A DNA stretch of 52,760 nt from Thermoclostridium caenicola (GCF_900142095.1 NZ_FQZP01000014.1:1-52760), one strand, 5' to 3'; positions 44,628-52,760 are shown, counted from the stretch's first letter. The notes: generated from the letters alone by a model not told the origin. Translations and numbers: made by a program.

Positions 44628-44636
44628 AAAACGGCA

Positions 44637-44667
44637 AAGGGTTGTACGGCGGTACAACCCTTATTTT
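44637..44667 (+). terminator. Rho-independent terminator of the aminopeptidase gene
   Basis: A perfect 11-bp stem, AAGGGTTGTAC (44637-44647) with GTACAACCCTT (44652-44662), is followed by ATTTTT. Confidence 0.9.
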
Positions 44668-44760
44668 TGGCCGATCTGCAATCAATAAGCATCATGAATA
44701 GCGAATCCTGCCGGTAAGGACGGCAGGGTGGCATCATTTGTCGGAAAGCGGGGTCGTGCT

Positions 44761-45027
44761 ATGGAATGCAGGCCGGGCTGCGGCGCGTGCTGCGTAGTCA
44801 TCTCCATATCTTCGCCCATCCCCGGGATGCCGCATGGCAAGAAAGCAGGGGAAAGGTGCGTCAATCTGACGGAGGACAACCGCTGCAAGCTTTTTGGGAA
44901 ACCTGAAAGGCCGGCCGTTTGCGTCTCACTGGAGCCAACGCCGGAAATGTGCGGCGAAGACAACGACCATGCCTGGCGTTACCTGGCCATGCTGGAACAG
45001 GCGACAAAACCGGATCGGGACCTGTAG
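44761..45027 (+). CDS. YkgJ-family cysteine cluster protein
   Basis: This is an 88-residue protein. ATG 44761 starts right at the conserved Cys cluster (MECRPGCGACC); GTG 44728 is an alternative with a partial site. The CxxxCxxCC pattern, a later Cys in ERCVNL, CKLFGKPERPAVC and a final Cys in EMCG fit the PF03692 zinc- or iron-chelating family. Function in bacteria is not established; members may bind an iron-sulfur cluster. No operon partner is evident. Confidence 0.8.
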   Translation: MECRPGCGACCVVISISSPIPGMPHGKKAGERCVNLTEDNRCKLFGKPERPAVCVSLEPTPEMCGEDNDHAWRYLAMLEQATKPDRDL

Positions 45028-45075
45028 GCAATGACGACTGTGGTAAACTACACCTGAACCTGCAAGGCTGTTCTA

Positions 45076-45084
45076 TGATATAAT
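45076..45084 (+). promoter_or_regulatory. Extended -10 promoter before the two small membrane protein genes
   Basis: TGATATAAT (45076-45084) is an extended -10. The likely start of transcription, near 45091, favours the TTG at 45121 over the ATG at 45097. Confidence 0.5.
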
Positions 45085-45120
45085 GGAATCTGTATCATGC
45101 TTTGGACTGGAGACATCCCA

Positions 45121-45465
45121 TTGAACAGGCAAAAGTTCAGGATTCTGTTCGTCATCATTCTCATCCTGGTATGCATCATTAATCTGGCCGGTTTATCCTT
45201 TGGCACGGATAACCGCCAGGGATCTTTTGATGGCTTTTTTTTCTCGCTCAGCAAAACCGGTCCAACAGCCCTCTGTTTTGCGGAAGATGAGGCCAGAAGA
45301 TCCGTCCTCGGCATTATTGCATACGTTGGCCTGGCAGCCTTTATGGCATTTGCCCTCGCAGCCTGGGCAGCCAAATCCGATTACAGAAGGCTTTTTTTTT
45401 CCGATCTGCGCAGGGAGATTCGCGAAGCTCTGTCCAATCGCTATCACGGGAGCAAATTCAAATAA
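45121..45465 (+). CDS. Small membrane protein, two predicted helices
   Basis: This is a 114-residue protein of unknown family. TTG 45121 has GGAGA 7 nt upstream; ATG 45097 would add 8 residues but lacks a site. One helix lies near the N-terminus (FRILFVIILILVCIINLAGL) and a second near residues 65-85 (VLGIIAYVGLAAFMAFALAA). The loop between has FFSLSKTGPTALCFAEDEARR, and the tail is basic and cytoplasmic. A second small membrane protein follows 49 bases downstream. Confidence 0.6.
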   Translation: MNRQKFRILFVIILILVCIINLAGLSFGTDNRQGSFDGFFFSLSKTGPTALCFAEDEARRSVLGIIAYVGLAAFMAFALAAWAAKSDYRRLFFSDLRREIREALSNRYHGSKFK

Positions 45466-45514
45466 GTACCTCTTTGTCTGAATCTTGAATATCGGGTAAG
45501 GAGGTGGCACTCCC

Positions 45515-45649
45515 GTGAGCGTGCTAGATATCGGCGTTATCGTTTTTTGCGGTATCGTATTTGTTGCTGCGCTAATTTTCAACCACTACGGCAGTAAAGT
45601 GGCAGAGGAGCTTGAACGGGAATTGCGGAATAAATACGCAAAGAAATGA
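45515..45649 (+). CDS. Single-helix small membrane protein, 44 residues
   Basis: This is a short gene. GTG 45515 is preceded by AAGGAGGTG (45498-45506) at 8 nt. The product is 44 residues: one membrane helix (IGVIVFCGIVFVAALIF), then a charged amphipathic tail (VAEELERELRNKYAKK). No family is recognised. Tail sequence AEELERELRNKY resembles the cytoplasmic tail of the preceding protein (REIREALSNRY), so the two may act together. A hairpin follows. Confidence 0.6.
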   Translation: MSVLDIGVIVFCGIVFVAALIFNHYGSKVAEELERELRNKYAKK

Positions 45650-45681
45650 ACCCGTCAGATGCGCCTTAACTTGTCTGCTAG

Positions 45682-45720
45682 AGGCCGGTTCCGTCAGTCC
45701 TGGGGACCGGCCTTTGATGT
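45682..45720 (+). terminator. Terminator between small membrane protein gene and convergent recombinase gene
   Basis: AGGCCGGT (45682-45689) pairs with ACCGGCCT (45706-45713), followed by TTGATGTTTT. It overlaps the last codons of the minus-strand gene. Confidence 0.6.
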
Positions 45721-46707
45721 TTTGCCCCTTTGCTTCAATCGCCCGGAATAGCTGGAAAGGGGATTGCTCTCAACAGCCCTGCGGAGCTGGTCGTCGTCAA
45801 TATGGGTGTATATCTCGGTGGTGGCGATGCTCTCATGGCCCAGAATGGCCTGAAGGGCGCGAATATCCACATGACCGTGCTTGTACATGAGCGTGGCCGC
45901 AGTATGCCTGAGCTTGTGGGTGGAATACTTTTGTGTGTCAAGACCTGCAGCGCCCAGGTATTTTTTTACAAGGTACTGAACGGTTTTCGGGCTGATTCGC
46001 TGTTTTCTTTCACTTAAAAAGAGCGCGTTTTTGTCTTTGACACCTTCCACAGGCCTCACGCGCAGATAGGCGTTGATCGCGTCCAGGCAGGCCTGGTTCA
46101 GGTAAATGGTGCGTTCCTTGTTGCCCTTGCCGATAACGGTGAGGGTGTCACCGCGTATGTTGGAAAGGTTGATCCCGACGAGCTCCGATAACCGGAGACC
46201 GCAGTTCAGAAAGAGGACCAGGATAGCGTAATCCCTTTCCTGGTTCTTGCCTTCAACGCTTTCCAATAATTGGATGCTTTCATCCACATTGAGATATTTG
46301 GGCAGCCGGTGAACCACCTTTGGAGAATCCAGTTCAGCGGCCGGATTGTAGTCGATCAGCTTGACCTTGGTAAAGAGATATTTATAAAAGGATCTCAGGC
46401 AGGCGACCTTTCTGGCACGGGTAACGGCGGAATTGCCGCGAAACCTGCTGATGAAGGACATAAAGCTGTACAGATCGGCCAGATCAATTTTTTTGATGTC
46501 ATCCAGTGTAATATCCCGAACATCGATGGTATCAAAATCCGCGTCCTTGAAGCCAGGGCGTGTGGTCAGCTTGATATAGCGGAAAAAGGTGCGCAGATCA
46601 TAATAATATTCCTGAACGGTCTTAATGGATTTGCCCTTGATAGTCAGCATGTAATTGAGGAATTCAACGGCGATATCAGGCATGTCCTCATAGGAAATCA
46701 CCGACAT
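45694..46707 (-). CDS. Tyrosine recombinase (XerC/XerD-like)
   Basis: This is a 337-residue integrase. ATG 46707 is preceded by AAAGGATG. An N-terminal SAM-like core-binding domain (~1-110) is followed by the catalytic domain. Catalytic residues are visible: Arg in NCGLRLSELVGI, Lys in IGKGNKERTIYL, HKLRHTAATL for His-x-x-Arg, GHESIATTEIYTH for His and Tyr. No phage or transposon genes lie nearby. It could be a chromosome-dimer resolvase or an orphan recombinase. The family also contains element integrases, and the att-like repeats near tRNA-Leu are 29 kb away, so no link is claimed. Confidence 0.9.
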   Translation of the reverse strand: MSVISYEDMPDIAVEFLNYMLTIKGKSIKTVQEYYYDLRTFFRYIKLTTRPGFKDADFDTIDVRDITLDDIKKIDLADLYSFMSFISRFRGNSAVTRARKVACLRSFYKYLFTKVKLIDYNPAAELDSPKVVHRLPKYLNVDESIQLLESVEGKNQERDYAILVLFLNCGLRLSELVGINLSNIRGDTLTVIGKGNKERTIYLNQACLDAINAYLRVRPVEGVKDKNALFLSERKQRISPKTVQYLVKKYLGAAGLDTQKYSTHKLRHTAATLMYKHGHVDIRALQAILGHESIATTEIYTHIDDDQLRRAVESNPLSSYSGRLKQRGKTSKAGPQD

Positions 46708-46805
46708 AAAAACATCCTTTCAGTATGTATTCGTAAGCATTATCCGTTTATGTACTCTATAAGCAGGGATGGATTTTGGACAATCCTGGAATCCCTGATG
46801 CTTAT

Positions 46806-46814
46806 ATTATACCA
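46806..46814 (-). promoter_or_regulatory. Extended -10 promoter of the recombinase gene
   Basis: On the minus strand, TGGTATAAT (46806-46814) is an extended -10; TTGTTT lies 19 bases upstream. The surrounding sequence is very AT-rich and includes an ACAAAAT/ATTTTGT inverted repeat. Confidence 0.55.
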
Positions 46815-46939
46815 CTTACCCTTCTATATTAAACAAAATTTTTATTTTGTATAATGTGAATTATATTTTTTATACCGCTTCTCTCTCACAAAACCCCATC
46901 CTCCCAAATGTCAAACTGCTGAAAGACGGTGAACACAGA

Positions 46940-47275
46940 TTACGGAACCATCCGGTCAGACTGTCCGGGAATCCATAAGCATTTTTTGATATCGATGCAT
47001 CCGTTTTCCCTGAACGGAATGCCTTCCTGCAACAGCATTTCACGCTGGATATGCTGACCGCCGAAGACATCATCCGGCGCCAGCCTTCCGCTTTGGTTCA
47101 CAACCCTGTGACAAGGAAGAGCCAGGTGTTCGGGCGCATGCCGCATGGCCCATCCTACAACCCGGGCTGCTCGCGGATTGCCACAGAGAGCCGCTATCTG
47201 GCCATAGGTGGCTACCTTTCCTTTCGGTATGCGTGATACGATTTCATAAACTTTTTTCATAAAAGCGTTCATCAT
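46940..47275 (-). CDS. MGMT-family DNA alkyltransferase-like protein, single domain
   Basis: This is a 111-residue protein containing only the C-terminal, DNA-binding half of O6-methylguanine methyltransferases. It has the helix-turn-helix region IPKGKVATYGQIAAL, the Arg finger GNPRAARVVGWAM and the active-site PCHRVV. The acceptor Cys is kept, unlike alkyltransferase-like proteins with Trp there. The N-terminal domain of full-length Ogt/AdaB is absent. It probably repairs or flags alkylated bases. AGAGG precedes two adjacent ATG codons (47275, 47272). No partner gene adjoins it. Confidence 0.85.
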   Translation of the reverse strand: MMNAFMKKVYEIVSRIPKGKVATYGQIAALCGNPRAARVVGWAMRHAPEHLALPCHRVVNQSGRLAPDDVFGGQHIQREMLLQEGIPFRENGCIDIKKCLWIPGQSDRMVP

Positions 47276-47474
47276 GAACCTCTTGAGTATGCGCCAATGG
47301 CATATAAAACGGAATGCTGGCGTGCTTCCCCAATTTATTATAACCAGGTTGTAATGATATAGTATAACGTCATTACATCAAGACGACAAGATGTTGTTCC
47401 TTCTTTTTGATGCGAGACCAGGTCCGCAATAGCAGGATGTTGCCATGTCATGACAGTATCACATCACCACCTTT

Positions 47475-48119
47475 TCAGGACTGGTCCACTTTCTCGGCCA
47501 ATGAAGGCAGCAGAAGCCCGGCTCGTGCGGGCAGCATCAGGCTCCTGACGCTTTCTGAACGGTGGTCACCATAGAGCCAGGTGTCCTTATTCTCCCTGTC
47601 GATGACGACGGGCATCCTGTCGTGCAGCGGAAGGATATCCTCATTGGCTTGGGTGGTGATGATGGTGAAGCACGGAATCAGGTTTCCCGAATTGTCATTG
47701 AAGAACCAGTAGATACCGGCAAGGAAAATCAGGCTTGAATCCGGCGGAGCGATGTAGAACTTAACGCGCTTTTTCCCCGTTTCGCTGTCCTTCCATTCAA
47801 AAAATCCCCGGGCAGGTATCAGGCATCTTCTGCGCTCAAACGGCAGTCGGAACATGGGCTTTTCCGCGATGGTTTCCGAGCGGGCATTGATGATGAGCTT
47901 CCCGCTTTTTGATGGAAAACCCCATTTCAGGGCATGGACCTGGTCGGGCCTACCCCCCTCTTCCAGGCCGGTTTCATGATTCTTCCCCGGCGTAATCACC
48001 GGTGCATAATCTCCCGGAAAGATCTCGCCGGCTTTCTTCAGCAAATGCTTTTCCACCTGATTCACCAGTGCCGCAAAATCGTCCAGATCCTTTTCTGCCA
48101 CATAGAACCTTCCGCACAT
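47475..48119 (-). CDS. SRAP/HMCES-family abasic-site protein (YedK-like)
   Basis: This is a 214-residue protein. The ATG at 48119 begins MCGRF, placing the catalytic Cys at position 2; an upstream GTG (48128) would bury it and is rejected. Other family motifs are WGFPSKSG, INARSETIAEKPMFR, RCLIPARGFFEWK and LHDRMPVVI with the conserved His. SRAP proteins form a thiazolidine cross-link with abasic sites in single-stranded DNA. The GNAT gene lies 17 bases upstream on the same strand, so the two are probably co-transcribed. Confidence 0.93.
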   Translation of the reverse strand: MCGRFYVAEKDLDDFAALVNQVEKHLLKKAGEIFPGDYAPVITPGKNHETGLEEGGRPDQVHALKWGFPSKSGKLIINARSETIAEKPMFRLPFERRRCLIPARGFFEWKDSETGKKRVKFYIAPPDSSLIFLAGIYWFFNDNSGNLIPCFTIITTQANEDILPLHDRMPVVIDRENKDTWLYGDHRSESVRSLMLPARAGLLLPSLAEKVDQS

Positions 48120-48136
48120 CCCAATCACCTGGTTCC

Positions 48137-48574
48137 TTATCCTTTTATGTACGTCATCGGCGTAAACCGGATACCGTCCACAACCTGTTCTCCGCTGTTG
48201 GGCACAAAGCCCAGCTTTTTATAGACTTCAACCGCATAAGGCGAAGAATTGACCGTGATCTTGTTGCCGGTGCTTTTTTCAAGAGCATATTCAAACAGTT
48301 TTCGCCCTATGCCTTTCTGGTGATGCCTGCCGTCCACAAAAAACAGTGCGATATGATTGCCATGGTTTCTTGTGGCGATGACGCCGACCAGTTCATCATC
48401 CAGGTAAGCCCCATAGATCTTCAGGCAGTCTATGGCCTCCCGATTGCCAATAAAGTCTTTGAACGTCTGCATACCCTGCTCCGAGTAATCCGGAGCCTCA
48501 TATTCCATGAAAACCGACAGGACTAGCTTTAAAGCCTGTTCCCTGTCATTTCCGCTGATCTCCTCGATTCGCAT
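48137..48574 (-). CDS. GNAT-family N-acetyltransferase
   Basis: This is a 145-residue acetyltransferase. ATG 48574 has AAGGAGAAAG upstream. The acetyl-CoA loop is HHQKGIGRKLFEYAL, preceded by beta strand HIALFFVDGRH; the C-terminal VNSSPYAVEVYKKLGF is typical of the fold. The substrate is unknown. It is the first gene of a pair with the SRAP gene. Confidence 0.9.
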   Translation of the reverse strand: MRIEEISGNDREQALKLVLSVFMEYEAPDYSEQGMQTFKDFIGNREAIDCLKIYGAYLDDELVGVIATRNHGNHIALFFVDGRHHQKGIGRKLFEYALEKSTGNKITVNSSPYAVEVYKKLGFVPNSGEQVVDGIRFTPMTYIKG

Positions 48575-48616
48575 ATAAACTTTCTCCTTGGCCTTTTGTG
48601 ATCAGGCATCCATATG

Positions 48617-48653
48617 AAAATGACTAAGTGGTTCAATATCCCCACTTAGTCAT
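48617..48653 (-). terminator. Rho-independent terminator of the rpsB-tsf-pyrH-frr group
   Basis: A perfect 12-bp stem, ATGACTAAGTGG (48620-48631) with CCACTTAGTCAT (48642-48653), is followed on the minus strand by TTTTC. Confidence 0.85.
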
Positions 48654-48682
48654 GATGCGTCGTTTATGTAGCCTGACAAACA

Positions 48683-49240
48683 TCAGACTTCCATGATTTC
48701 CTTTACTTTTGCATCAACGATCTGATCGATCTTATCGATATATTCATCGGTGATTTTCTGGATATCCTTCTCGGCATCCTTCAGATCGTCCTCAGTGATC
48801 TCCTTGTTCTTCTCCATCTTCTTGAAGGCTTCCAGGGCATCACGCCTGATCTGGCGAATGGCCACCTTGTCCCTTTCGCCTATCTTCTTGACGTCCTTGG
48901 TCAGTTCACGCCTTCTTTCCTCGGTCAGAGGCGGGAATATCAGGCGTATCACCTTGCCGTCGCTGTTGGGGTTCAGGCCGAGATCCGAGGTCTGGATGGC
49001 CTTGATGATATCATTCACAATCTTGGCATCCCAAGGCTGGATGGTGATCTGCCGGGCTTCCGGTACGGTGATGTTGGCCAGCTGAGTGATAGGAGTCGGA
49101 GAACCATAATAGTCCACAGTGATCTTGTCCAGCAAATGCGGGTTGGCTCTGCCGGCACGAATGCCTGCAAGCTCTTCCTTCAGCACCTGCAGGGTCTTGT
49201 CCATTTTTGTCACATATGCCTTGTAATTATCCTTTGTCAT
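48683..49240 (-). CDS. frr: Ribosome recycling factor
   Basis: This is a 185-residue protein, the normal length. With EF-G it splits post-termination ribosomes. Landmarks: [60 protein letters not shown] plus ERRRELTK, and RQIRRDA. It lies 2 bases after the pyrH stop, in the conserved pyrH-frr order. Confidence 0.97.
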   Translation of the reverse strand: MTKDNYKAYVTKMDKTLQVLKEELAGIRAGRANPHLLDKITVDYYGSPTPITQLANITVPEARQITIQPWDAKIVNDIIKAIQTSDLGLNPNSDGKVIRLIFPPLTEERRRELTKDVKKIGERDKVAIRQIRRDALEAFKKMEKNKEITEDDLKDAEKDIQKITDEYIDKIDQIVDAKVKEIMEV

Positions 49241-49242
49241 AA

Positions 49243-49956
49243 TCAGACCTCCCTTGCTACAAATGTACCAACATTATCACCATTCAAAACCCTGATAATG
49301 TTTTCCGGCTCTTTTATGCTGAATACCAGTAAGGGAATATTATTGTCCATACACAAGGATGTGGCGGTAGAATCCATGACGCCCAACTGCTTGCTGAGCA
49401 CTTCCATGAAGCTGATCCGGTCGTATTTGACCGCATTGGGATTCAGCTTCGGATCGCTGTCATAAACAGCATCAACGTTTTTGGCCAGCAGGATGACTTC
49501 GGCTTCTATCTCGGCGGCGCGCAATACGGCGGCGGTGTCTGTTGAGAAATAAGGATTACCGGTGCCGCAGGCAAAAATGACGACCCGCCTTTTTTCGATG
49601 TGGCGTATGGCTCTTCTTCTGATGTAGGTTTCGGCTACCCTTGGCATTTCAAGGGCCGTTTGTACCCTTGTGGGGACTCCCCTTTCCTCCAGGGCATCCT
49701 GAAGGGCCAGCGCATTGATGACGGTTGCCAGCATGCCCATATGGTCGGCGGTCGTCCGGTCCATTCCGGTACTGCTCCGTCCGCGCCAGAAGTTTCCGCC
49801 ACCCACAACGATGCCCATGTCCACTCCCATATCATGGGCTTCCTTGATCTTGGAACTGATCTTGCTGAGGATGTTCTGATCAATTCCAAAACCCTTTTCT
49901 CCCGCGAGCGCTTCCCCGCTGATCTTAAGCATAACGCGCTTGTACTTTAAAGCCAT
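49243..49956 (-). CDS. pyrH: UMP kinase
   Basis: This is a 237-residue enzyme that phosphorylates UMP to UDP. The ATG at 49956 (MALKYKRV) has GGAGG just upstream; ATG 49971 would add five residues and has no site. Motifs: [69 protein letters not shown] and [15 protein letters not shown]-type [15 protein letters not shown]. It is complete. Confidence 0.96.
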   Translation of the reverse strand: MALKYKRVMLKISGEALAGEKGFGIDQNILSKISSKIKEAHDMGVDMGIVVGGGNFWRGRSSTGMDRTTADHMGMLATVINALALQDALEERGVPTRVQTALEMPRVAETYIRRRAIRHIEKRRVVIFACGTGNPYFSTDTAAVLRAAEIEAEVILLAKNVDAVYDSDPKLNPNAVKYDRISFMEVLSKQLGVMDSTATSLCMDNNIPLLVFSIKEPENIIRVLNGDNVGTFVAREV

Positions 49957-50010
49957 AGTTGCCTCCAACATAGTAGAATGAAATCAATCGATGGCAGCAT
50001 GGTATAGATA

Positions 50011-50045
50011 CCAAAAGGGTATTTTGAAAACTCAAAATACCCTTT
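50011..50045 (-). terminator. Attenuator-like hairpin between tsf and pyrH
   Basis: A perfect 13-bp stem, AAAGGGTATTTTG (50014-50026) with CAAAATACCCTTT (50033-50045), is followed on the minus strand by TTTTGG (including the stem end). It probably reduces transcription from rpsB-tsf into pyrH-frr. Confidence 0.65.
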
Positions 50046-50052
50046 AAGCCGA

Positions 50053-50700
50053 TTATTTAAGCTGCTTGGCAACCTCTTCAGCGAAGTTTTCATTCTTCTT
50101 TTCCAGGCCTTCGCCAAGCTCAAAGCGGGCAAACCTGCGAATATTGATGTTCTCGCCGATGAGAGCGATCTTTTCCTTGAGGATTTCCTCAACGGTTTTG
50201 TCGTTGTCCTTAATGAAAGGCTGCTCCAGGAGGCATACCTCATTGAAGAACTTCTCGATTCTGCCGGCTACCATCTTCTCCGCAATGTGCTCAGGCTTTC
50301 CTTCGTTCATGGCCTGGGTCTTGAGGATTTCCTTCTCCCTGTCAATGACTTCCTGAGGAACTTCCTCTCTCCTCACATACTGCGGATTCATAGCGGCAAT
50401 CTGCATGGCAATATCTTTTACGAAAGCTCTGAAATCTTCGTTCTTTGCGGCAAAGTCGGTTTCTATATTGACTTCTACCAGAACGCCGATACGGCCGCCG
50501 CCATGGATGTAGGCATCAACGATACCTTCGGATGCGATCCTGCCGGCCTTCTTGGCAGCCTTGGCAAGTCCCCTTTCCCTCAGAAGCTCAACCGCCTTCT
50601 CGGCATCACCATTGGCATCGATCAGGGCCTTTTTGCAATCCATCATCCCTGCTCCGGTGCGTTCACGCAATTCTTTTACCATTGAAGCACTGATTTCCAT
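50053..50700 (-). CDS. tsf: Translation elongation factor Ts
   Basis: This is a 215-residue protein that recycles EF-Tu by nucleotide exchange. Landmarks: [19 protein letters not shown] near the start, the conserved TDF in [17 protein letters not shown], and the coiled region. It is short compared with ~290 in E. coli but normal for Clostridia, Bacillus-like short forms and cyanobacteria. It lies 37 bases downstream of rpsB. Confidence 0.96.
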   Translation of the reverse strand: MEISASMVKELRERTGAGMMDCKKALIDANGDAEKAVELLRERGLAKAAKKAGRIASEGIVDAYIHGGGRIGVLVEVNIETDFAAKNEDFRAFVKDIAMQIAAMNPQYVRREEVPQEVIDREKEILKTQAMNEGKPEHIAEKMVAGRIEKFFNEVCLLEQPFIKDNDKTVEEILKEKIALIGENINIRRFARFELGEGLEKKNENFAEEVAKQLK

Positions 50701-50737
50701 CTGTACATTCCTCCTGACACTGGTTCATATTCCCGAA

Positions 50738-51529
50738 TTAAGCTTCTTCTACTGTAGCTTCTGCAATATTTTCATTTTCATCACTCATTTCCGCAGCGTT
50801 TCCCTCATCGGAGACAGGTGCCTCGTCAACGGCTGCAGAACCCATTTCACCCTGCCTGGCCTCGATGACGGCGTCGGCAATCTTTGAGGAAATGAGTTTA
50901 ACGGCTCTAATCGCATCGTCATTACCAGGGATGACATAATCCACTTCATCGGGATCGCAGTTGGTATCGACGATGGCGACAATGGGGATACCCAGTTTCC
51001 GTGCTTCCAGAATGGCGTTTCTTTCCTTCTTGGGATCGACAACGAACAGGGCGCCGGGAAGCTTCTTCATTTCAACAATACCGCCCAGGTTCTTCTGGAG
51101 CTTCTCCATTTCCAGCTTCAGCTTGATGACTTCCTTCTTGGGAAGCACATCAAATACGCCTTCAGCTTCAAATCGCTTCAGTTCATTCAGGCGATCGATA
51201 CCCTTGCGGATGGTCTTGAAGTTGGTCAGCATACCGCCGAGCCACCTGTTGTTGACATAGAACTGGCCGCAGCGTTCAGCTTCTTCCCTGATGGCATCCT
51301 GAGCCTGCTTCTTGGTTCCCACAAAGAGAATGGTTCCGCCTTCCATCACCAGATCGCGGATGAAGTAGTAGGCTTCTTCAATTTTCTTGACGGTTTTCTG
51401 GAGATCGATGATGTAGATACCGTTTCTCTCGGTGAAGATGTACTCGGCCATCTTCGGATTCCATCTTCTGGTCTGGTGACCGAAATGCACGCCTGCTTCG
51501 AGCAGTTGCTTCATTGAAATAACTGACAT
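50738..51529 (-). CDS. rpsB: 30S ribosomal protein S2
   Basis: This is a 263-residue protein. ATG 51529 has AAGGAGGAA upstream. Landmarks: [59 protein letters not shown] and [20 protein letters not shown]. The last ~35 residues are an acidic, Ala-rich tail, longer than in Bacillus. It heads the rpsB-tsf-pyrH-frr group. Confidence 0.97.
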   Translation of the reverse strand: MSVISMKQLLEAGVHFGHQTRRWNPKMAEYIFTERNGIYIIDLQKTVKKIEEAYYFIRDLVMEGGTILFVGTKKQAQDAIREEAERCGQFYVNNRWLGGMLTNFKTIRKGIDRLNELKRFEAEGVFDVLPKKEVIKLKLEMEKLQKNLGGIVEMKKLPGALFVVDPKKERNAILEARKLGIPIVAIVDTNCDPDEVDYVIPGNDDAIRAVKLISSKIADAVIEARQGEMGSAAVDEAPVSDEGNAAEMSDENENIAEATVEEA

Positions 51530-51569
51530 GTCAATTCCTCCTTCTTGTTAATCCTCCGTCGCCTTCAGC

Positions 51570-51605
51570 TTTACAGCCCACTTTTTTCAAAGCACAAACT
51601 GTAAA
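51570..51605 (-). promoter_or_regulatory. Inverted repeat in the rpsB leader
   Basis: TTTACAG and CTGTAAA form a 7-bp stem with a 22-base loop in the ~105-base leader of rpsB. It is a possible site for S2 autoregulation. Confidence 0.35.
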
Positions 51606-51638
51606 TCGGGCAACGTGTGTACTGAAAACACCTGTAGT

Positions 51639-51667
51639 ATTATAGCACAGGCTTTATGCCGTGACAA
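51639..51667 (-). promoter_or_regulatory. Strong sigma-A promoter of rpsB
   Basis: On the minus strand, TTGTCA (51662-51667) and TATAAT (51639-51644) have a 17-base spacer, with TGC forming an extended -10. Confidence 0.9.
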
Positions 51668-51717
51668 CAGAAAATATCCGAAACATGGGAATTCGGCAAA
51701 AGGATGATATCATGCTC

Positions 51718-51996
51718 CTACTCGCCGGTTTCGTCATGCTTGGGATTTCTTTTTACCAGTATGGCTGCCTTGGTTATGGCGGCAATCACGTCCACTTCGA
51801 ACTGGGCCTTCAGATTGTTGATCTTGGAATAGATCACCCCTTTTTCAGAGACTATGTACTGAGGAGGCAAATCATTCAAGGCCTTGGCCGCAATATCCAG
51901 TCTGCATTTCTCGCATTTGCACATGTTGATATCCTTGAGGATATCATCCATCGCATTCATCACAATGACTTCCATGTAATTTTTTATTGAAAGCAT
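51718..51996 (-). CDS. ComFB-like late competence protein
   Basis: This is a 92-residue protein. ATG 51996 has GAGGAGGG upstream at good spacing. It shows the PF10719 (ComFB) pattern: MEVIVMNAMDDILKD, then CKCEKCRLDIAAKALNDLPP and QYIVSEKG. The Cys residues (CxCxxC) may bind zinc. In Bacillus comFB lies in the com operon but its role is unclear; here it stands upstream of rpsB with no other competence gene nearby. Confidence 0.85.
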   Translation of the reverse strand: MLSIKNYMEVIVMNAMDDILKDINMCKCEKCRLDIAAKALNDLPPQYIVSEKGVIYSKINNLKAQFEVDVIAAITKAAILVKRNPKHDETGE

Positions 51997-52052
51997 ATTT
52001 TTCCCTCCTCATCTTTTGATATGGATTATAGCATATCCGAAAAAACAATTCA

Positions 52053-52556
52053 TCATAATTTATCCATGTAATGCCTGCCTCTGAGAAACGGTTTTTCAAA
52101 AAGCCGCTTGAACTTAATGAAAAAGGGCTCGTTGTCATCAATTGGTTTTATCAGGAACGTTTTCATGCCCAAAAGGTTTCCGCCAAGGATATCGGTAAAC
52201 AGCTGATCACCGACAATAGCCACATGACAGGGCTCAAGCCCCATCCTGCCGGCAGCCTTGAGGAAGCCGTTGCTTAAGGGCTTTCTGGCCTTATAAATGT
52301 AATCTATGTTCAGATAGCGGCAAAACTGTTCTACCCTTGCCTGTTTGGCATTGGATACGATCACGGTTTTGATGCCGTTTTTGTTCAACTCCTCCAGAAA
52401 GCTTTTGATCTTTATGTCCGCATCCCTGGTATAGGTCGGTACAAGGGTATTGTCGATATCCAGGATCAGGCCCTTGATGCCAAGCTTGCGCAGGCCATCG
52501 GGATGGATGGCATAGATGGATTTCAGAAAGGCATCAGGGGTTAGCAAATGTCCCAT
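52053..52556 (-). CDS. YqeG-family HAD phosphatase
   Basis: This is a 167-residue HAD-IIIA phosphatase. The ATG at 52556 (MGHLLTPDAFLKSIY) has GGAGG 8 nt upstream, in line with YqeG of Bacillus; a further upstream ATG (52598) gives 181 residues. Motif I is LDIDNTLVP (nucleophile Asp), motif II VIVSNAK, the Lys region KARKPLSNGF and motif III AIVGDQLFTDI. The substrate is unknown; YqeG relatives include phosphatidylglycerophosphate phosphatases. Confidence 0.92.
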   Translation of the reverse strand: MGHLLTPDAFLKSIYAIHPDGLRKLGIKGLILDIDNTLVPTYTRDADIKIKSFLEELNKNGIKTVIVSNAKQARVEQFCRYLNIDYIYKARKPLSNGFLKAAGRMGLEPCHVAIVGDQLFTDILGGNLLGMKTFLIKPIDDNEPFFIKFKRLFEKPFLRGRHYMDKL

Positions 52557-52640
52557 CTGCAAGTCCTCCGGTATTGCCTGAAGCGTTTGACGCTTCATTT
52601 CATTACGACATTAGCTTACCATTTCCCCGGCTGTCGGTGC

Positions 52641-52669
52641 AACACAGTGCTTTTGCCGGACGGTGTCAA
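52641..52669 (-). promoter_or_regulatory. Possible promoter of the YqeG-like gene
   Basis: On the minus strand, a perfect TTGACA (52664-52669) is followed after 17 bases by a poor -10 (TGTGTT). Nothing further can be supported from 52670 to the window end. Confidence 0.3.
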
Positions 52670-52760
52670 CTTGTTGTAGGATTTTGCTAGACACCTTCTT
52701 TGGAGATTACTAAATAATGCTCATACTAGCCGCTATTGCTTTCAATTGCTTAAAGTACGG

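Overview
The window reads as chromosomal DNA from an endospore-forming, anaerobic member of the Firmicutes (class Clostridia). The evidence is a full-length spoIVA, candidate mother-cell sporulation promoters, a pta-ackA acetate pathway, a BmpA-type nucleoside ABC system, a YknXYZ-like ABC exporter, strong GGAGG ribosome binding sites with several TTG starts, and TTGACA/TATAAT promoters. No species can be named from this sequence alone. There is no CRISPR array, insertion sequence, prophage or rRNA operon.

Layout. 1-3.1 kb: a PrsW-like membrane protein followed by a secreted FN3/trypsin-like lipoprotein. 3.3-3.5 kb: tRNA-Glu and tRNA-Thr. 3.6-6.0 kb: four unrecognised genes, three on the minus strand behind two sigma-K-like promoters, probably spore related. 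6.2-7.0 kb: a class B1 metallo-beta-lactamase-like lipoprotein that has lost most zinc ligands. 7.2-12.1 kb: nucleoside uptake operon (lipoprotein, ATPase, two permeases). 12.2-16.7 kb: phosphoesterase, an antibiotic-resistance-type ABC-F protein behind a structured leader, a zinc-ribbon membrane protein and a DUF2284 protein. 16.9 kb: tRNA-Leu with att-like repeats. 17.3-20.3 kb: YknXYZ-like exporter. 20.6-25.3 kb: MoxR / DUF58 / transglutaminase operon. 25.5-27.7 kb: pta-ackA. 28.0-35.7 kb: aspartokinase, then a compact aromatic amino acid operon (aroF, aroB, aroA, aroC, a chorismate mutase-aroE fusion, aroK) that lacks only dehydroquinate dehydratase. 35.7-40.2 kb: D,D-carboxypeptidase, aminotransferase, eukaryote-like purB. 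40.3-44.6 kb: GntR regulator, spoIVA, and an M18 aminopeptidase with two AT-hooks. 44.8-48.6 kb: small proteins, a tyrosine recombinase, and DNA-repair-type genes. 48.7-51.7 kb, minus strand: rpsB-tsf-pyrH-frr. 51.7-52.6 kb: ComFB-like and YqeG-like genes.

Most of the window is core metabolism and housekeeping. The points most worth following are the degenerate metallo-beta-lactamase, the late-sporulation gene group, the AT-hook aminopeptidase, the ABC-F leader RNA, the chorismate mutase-shikimate dehydrogenase fusion, and the repeat-based structure upstream of purB. All functional calls rest on reading the translated sequences by eye; no database search was run.
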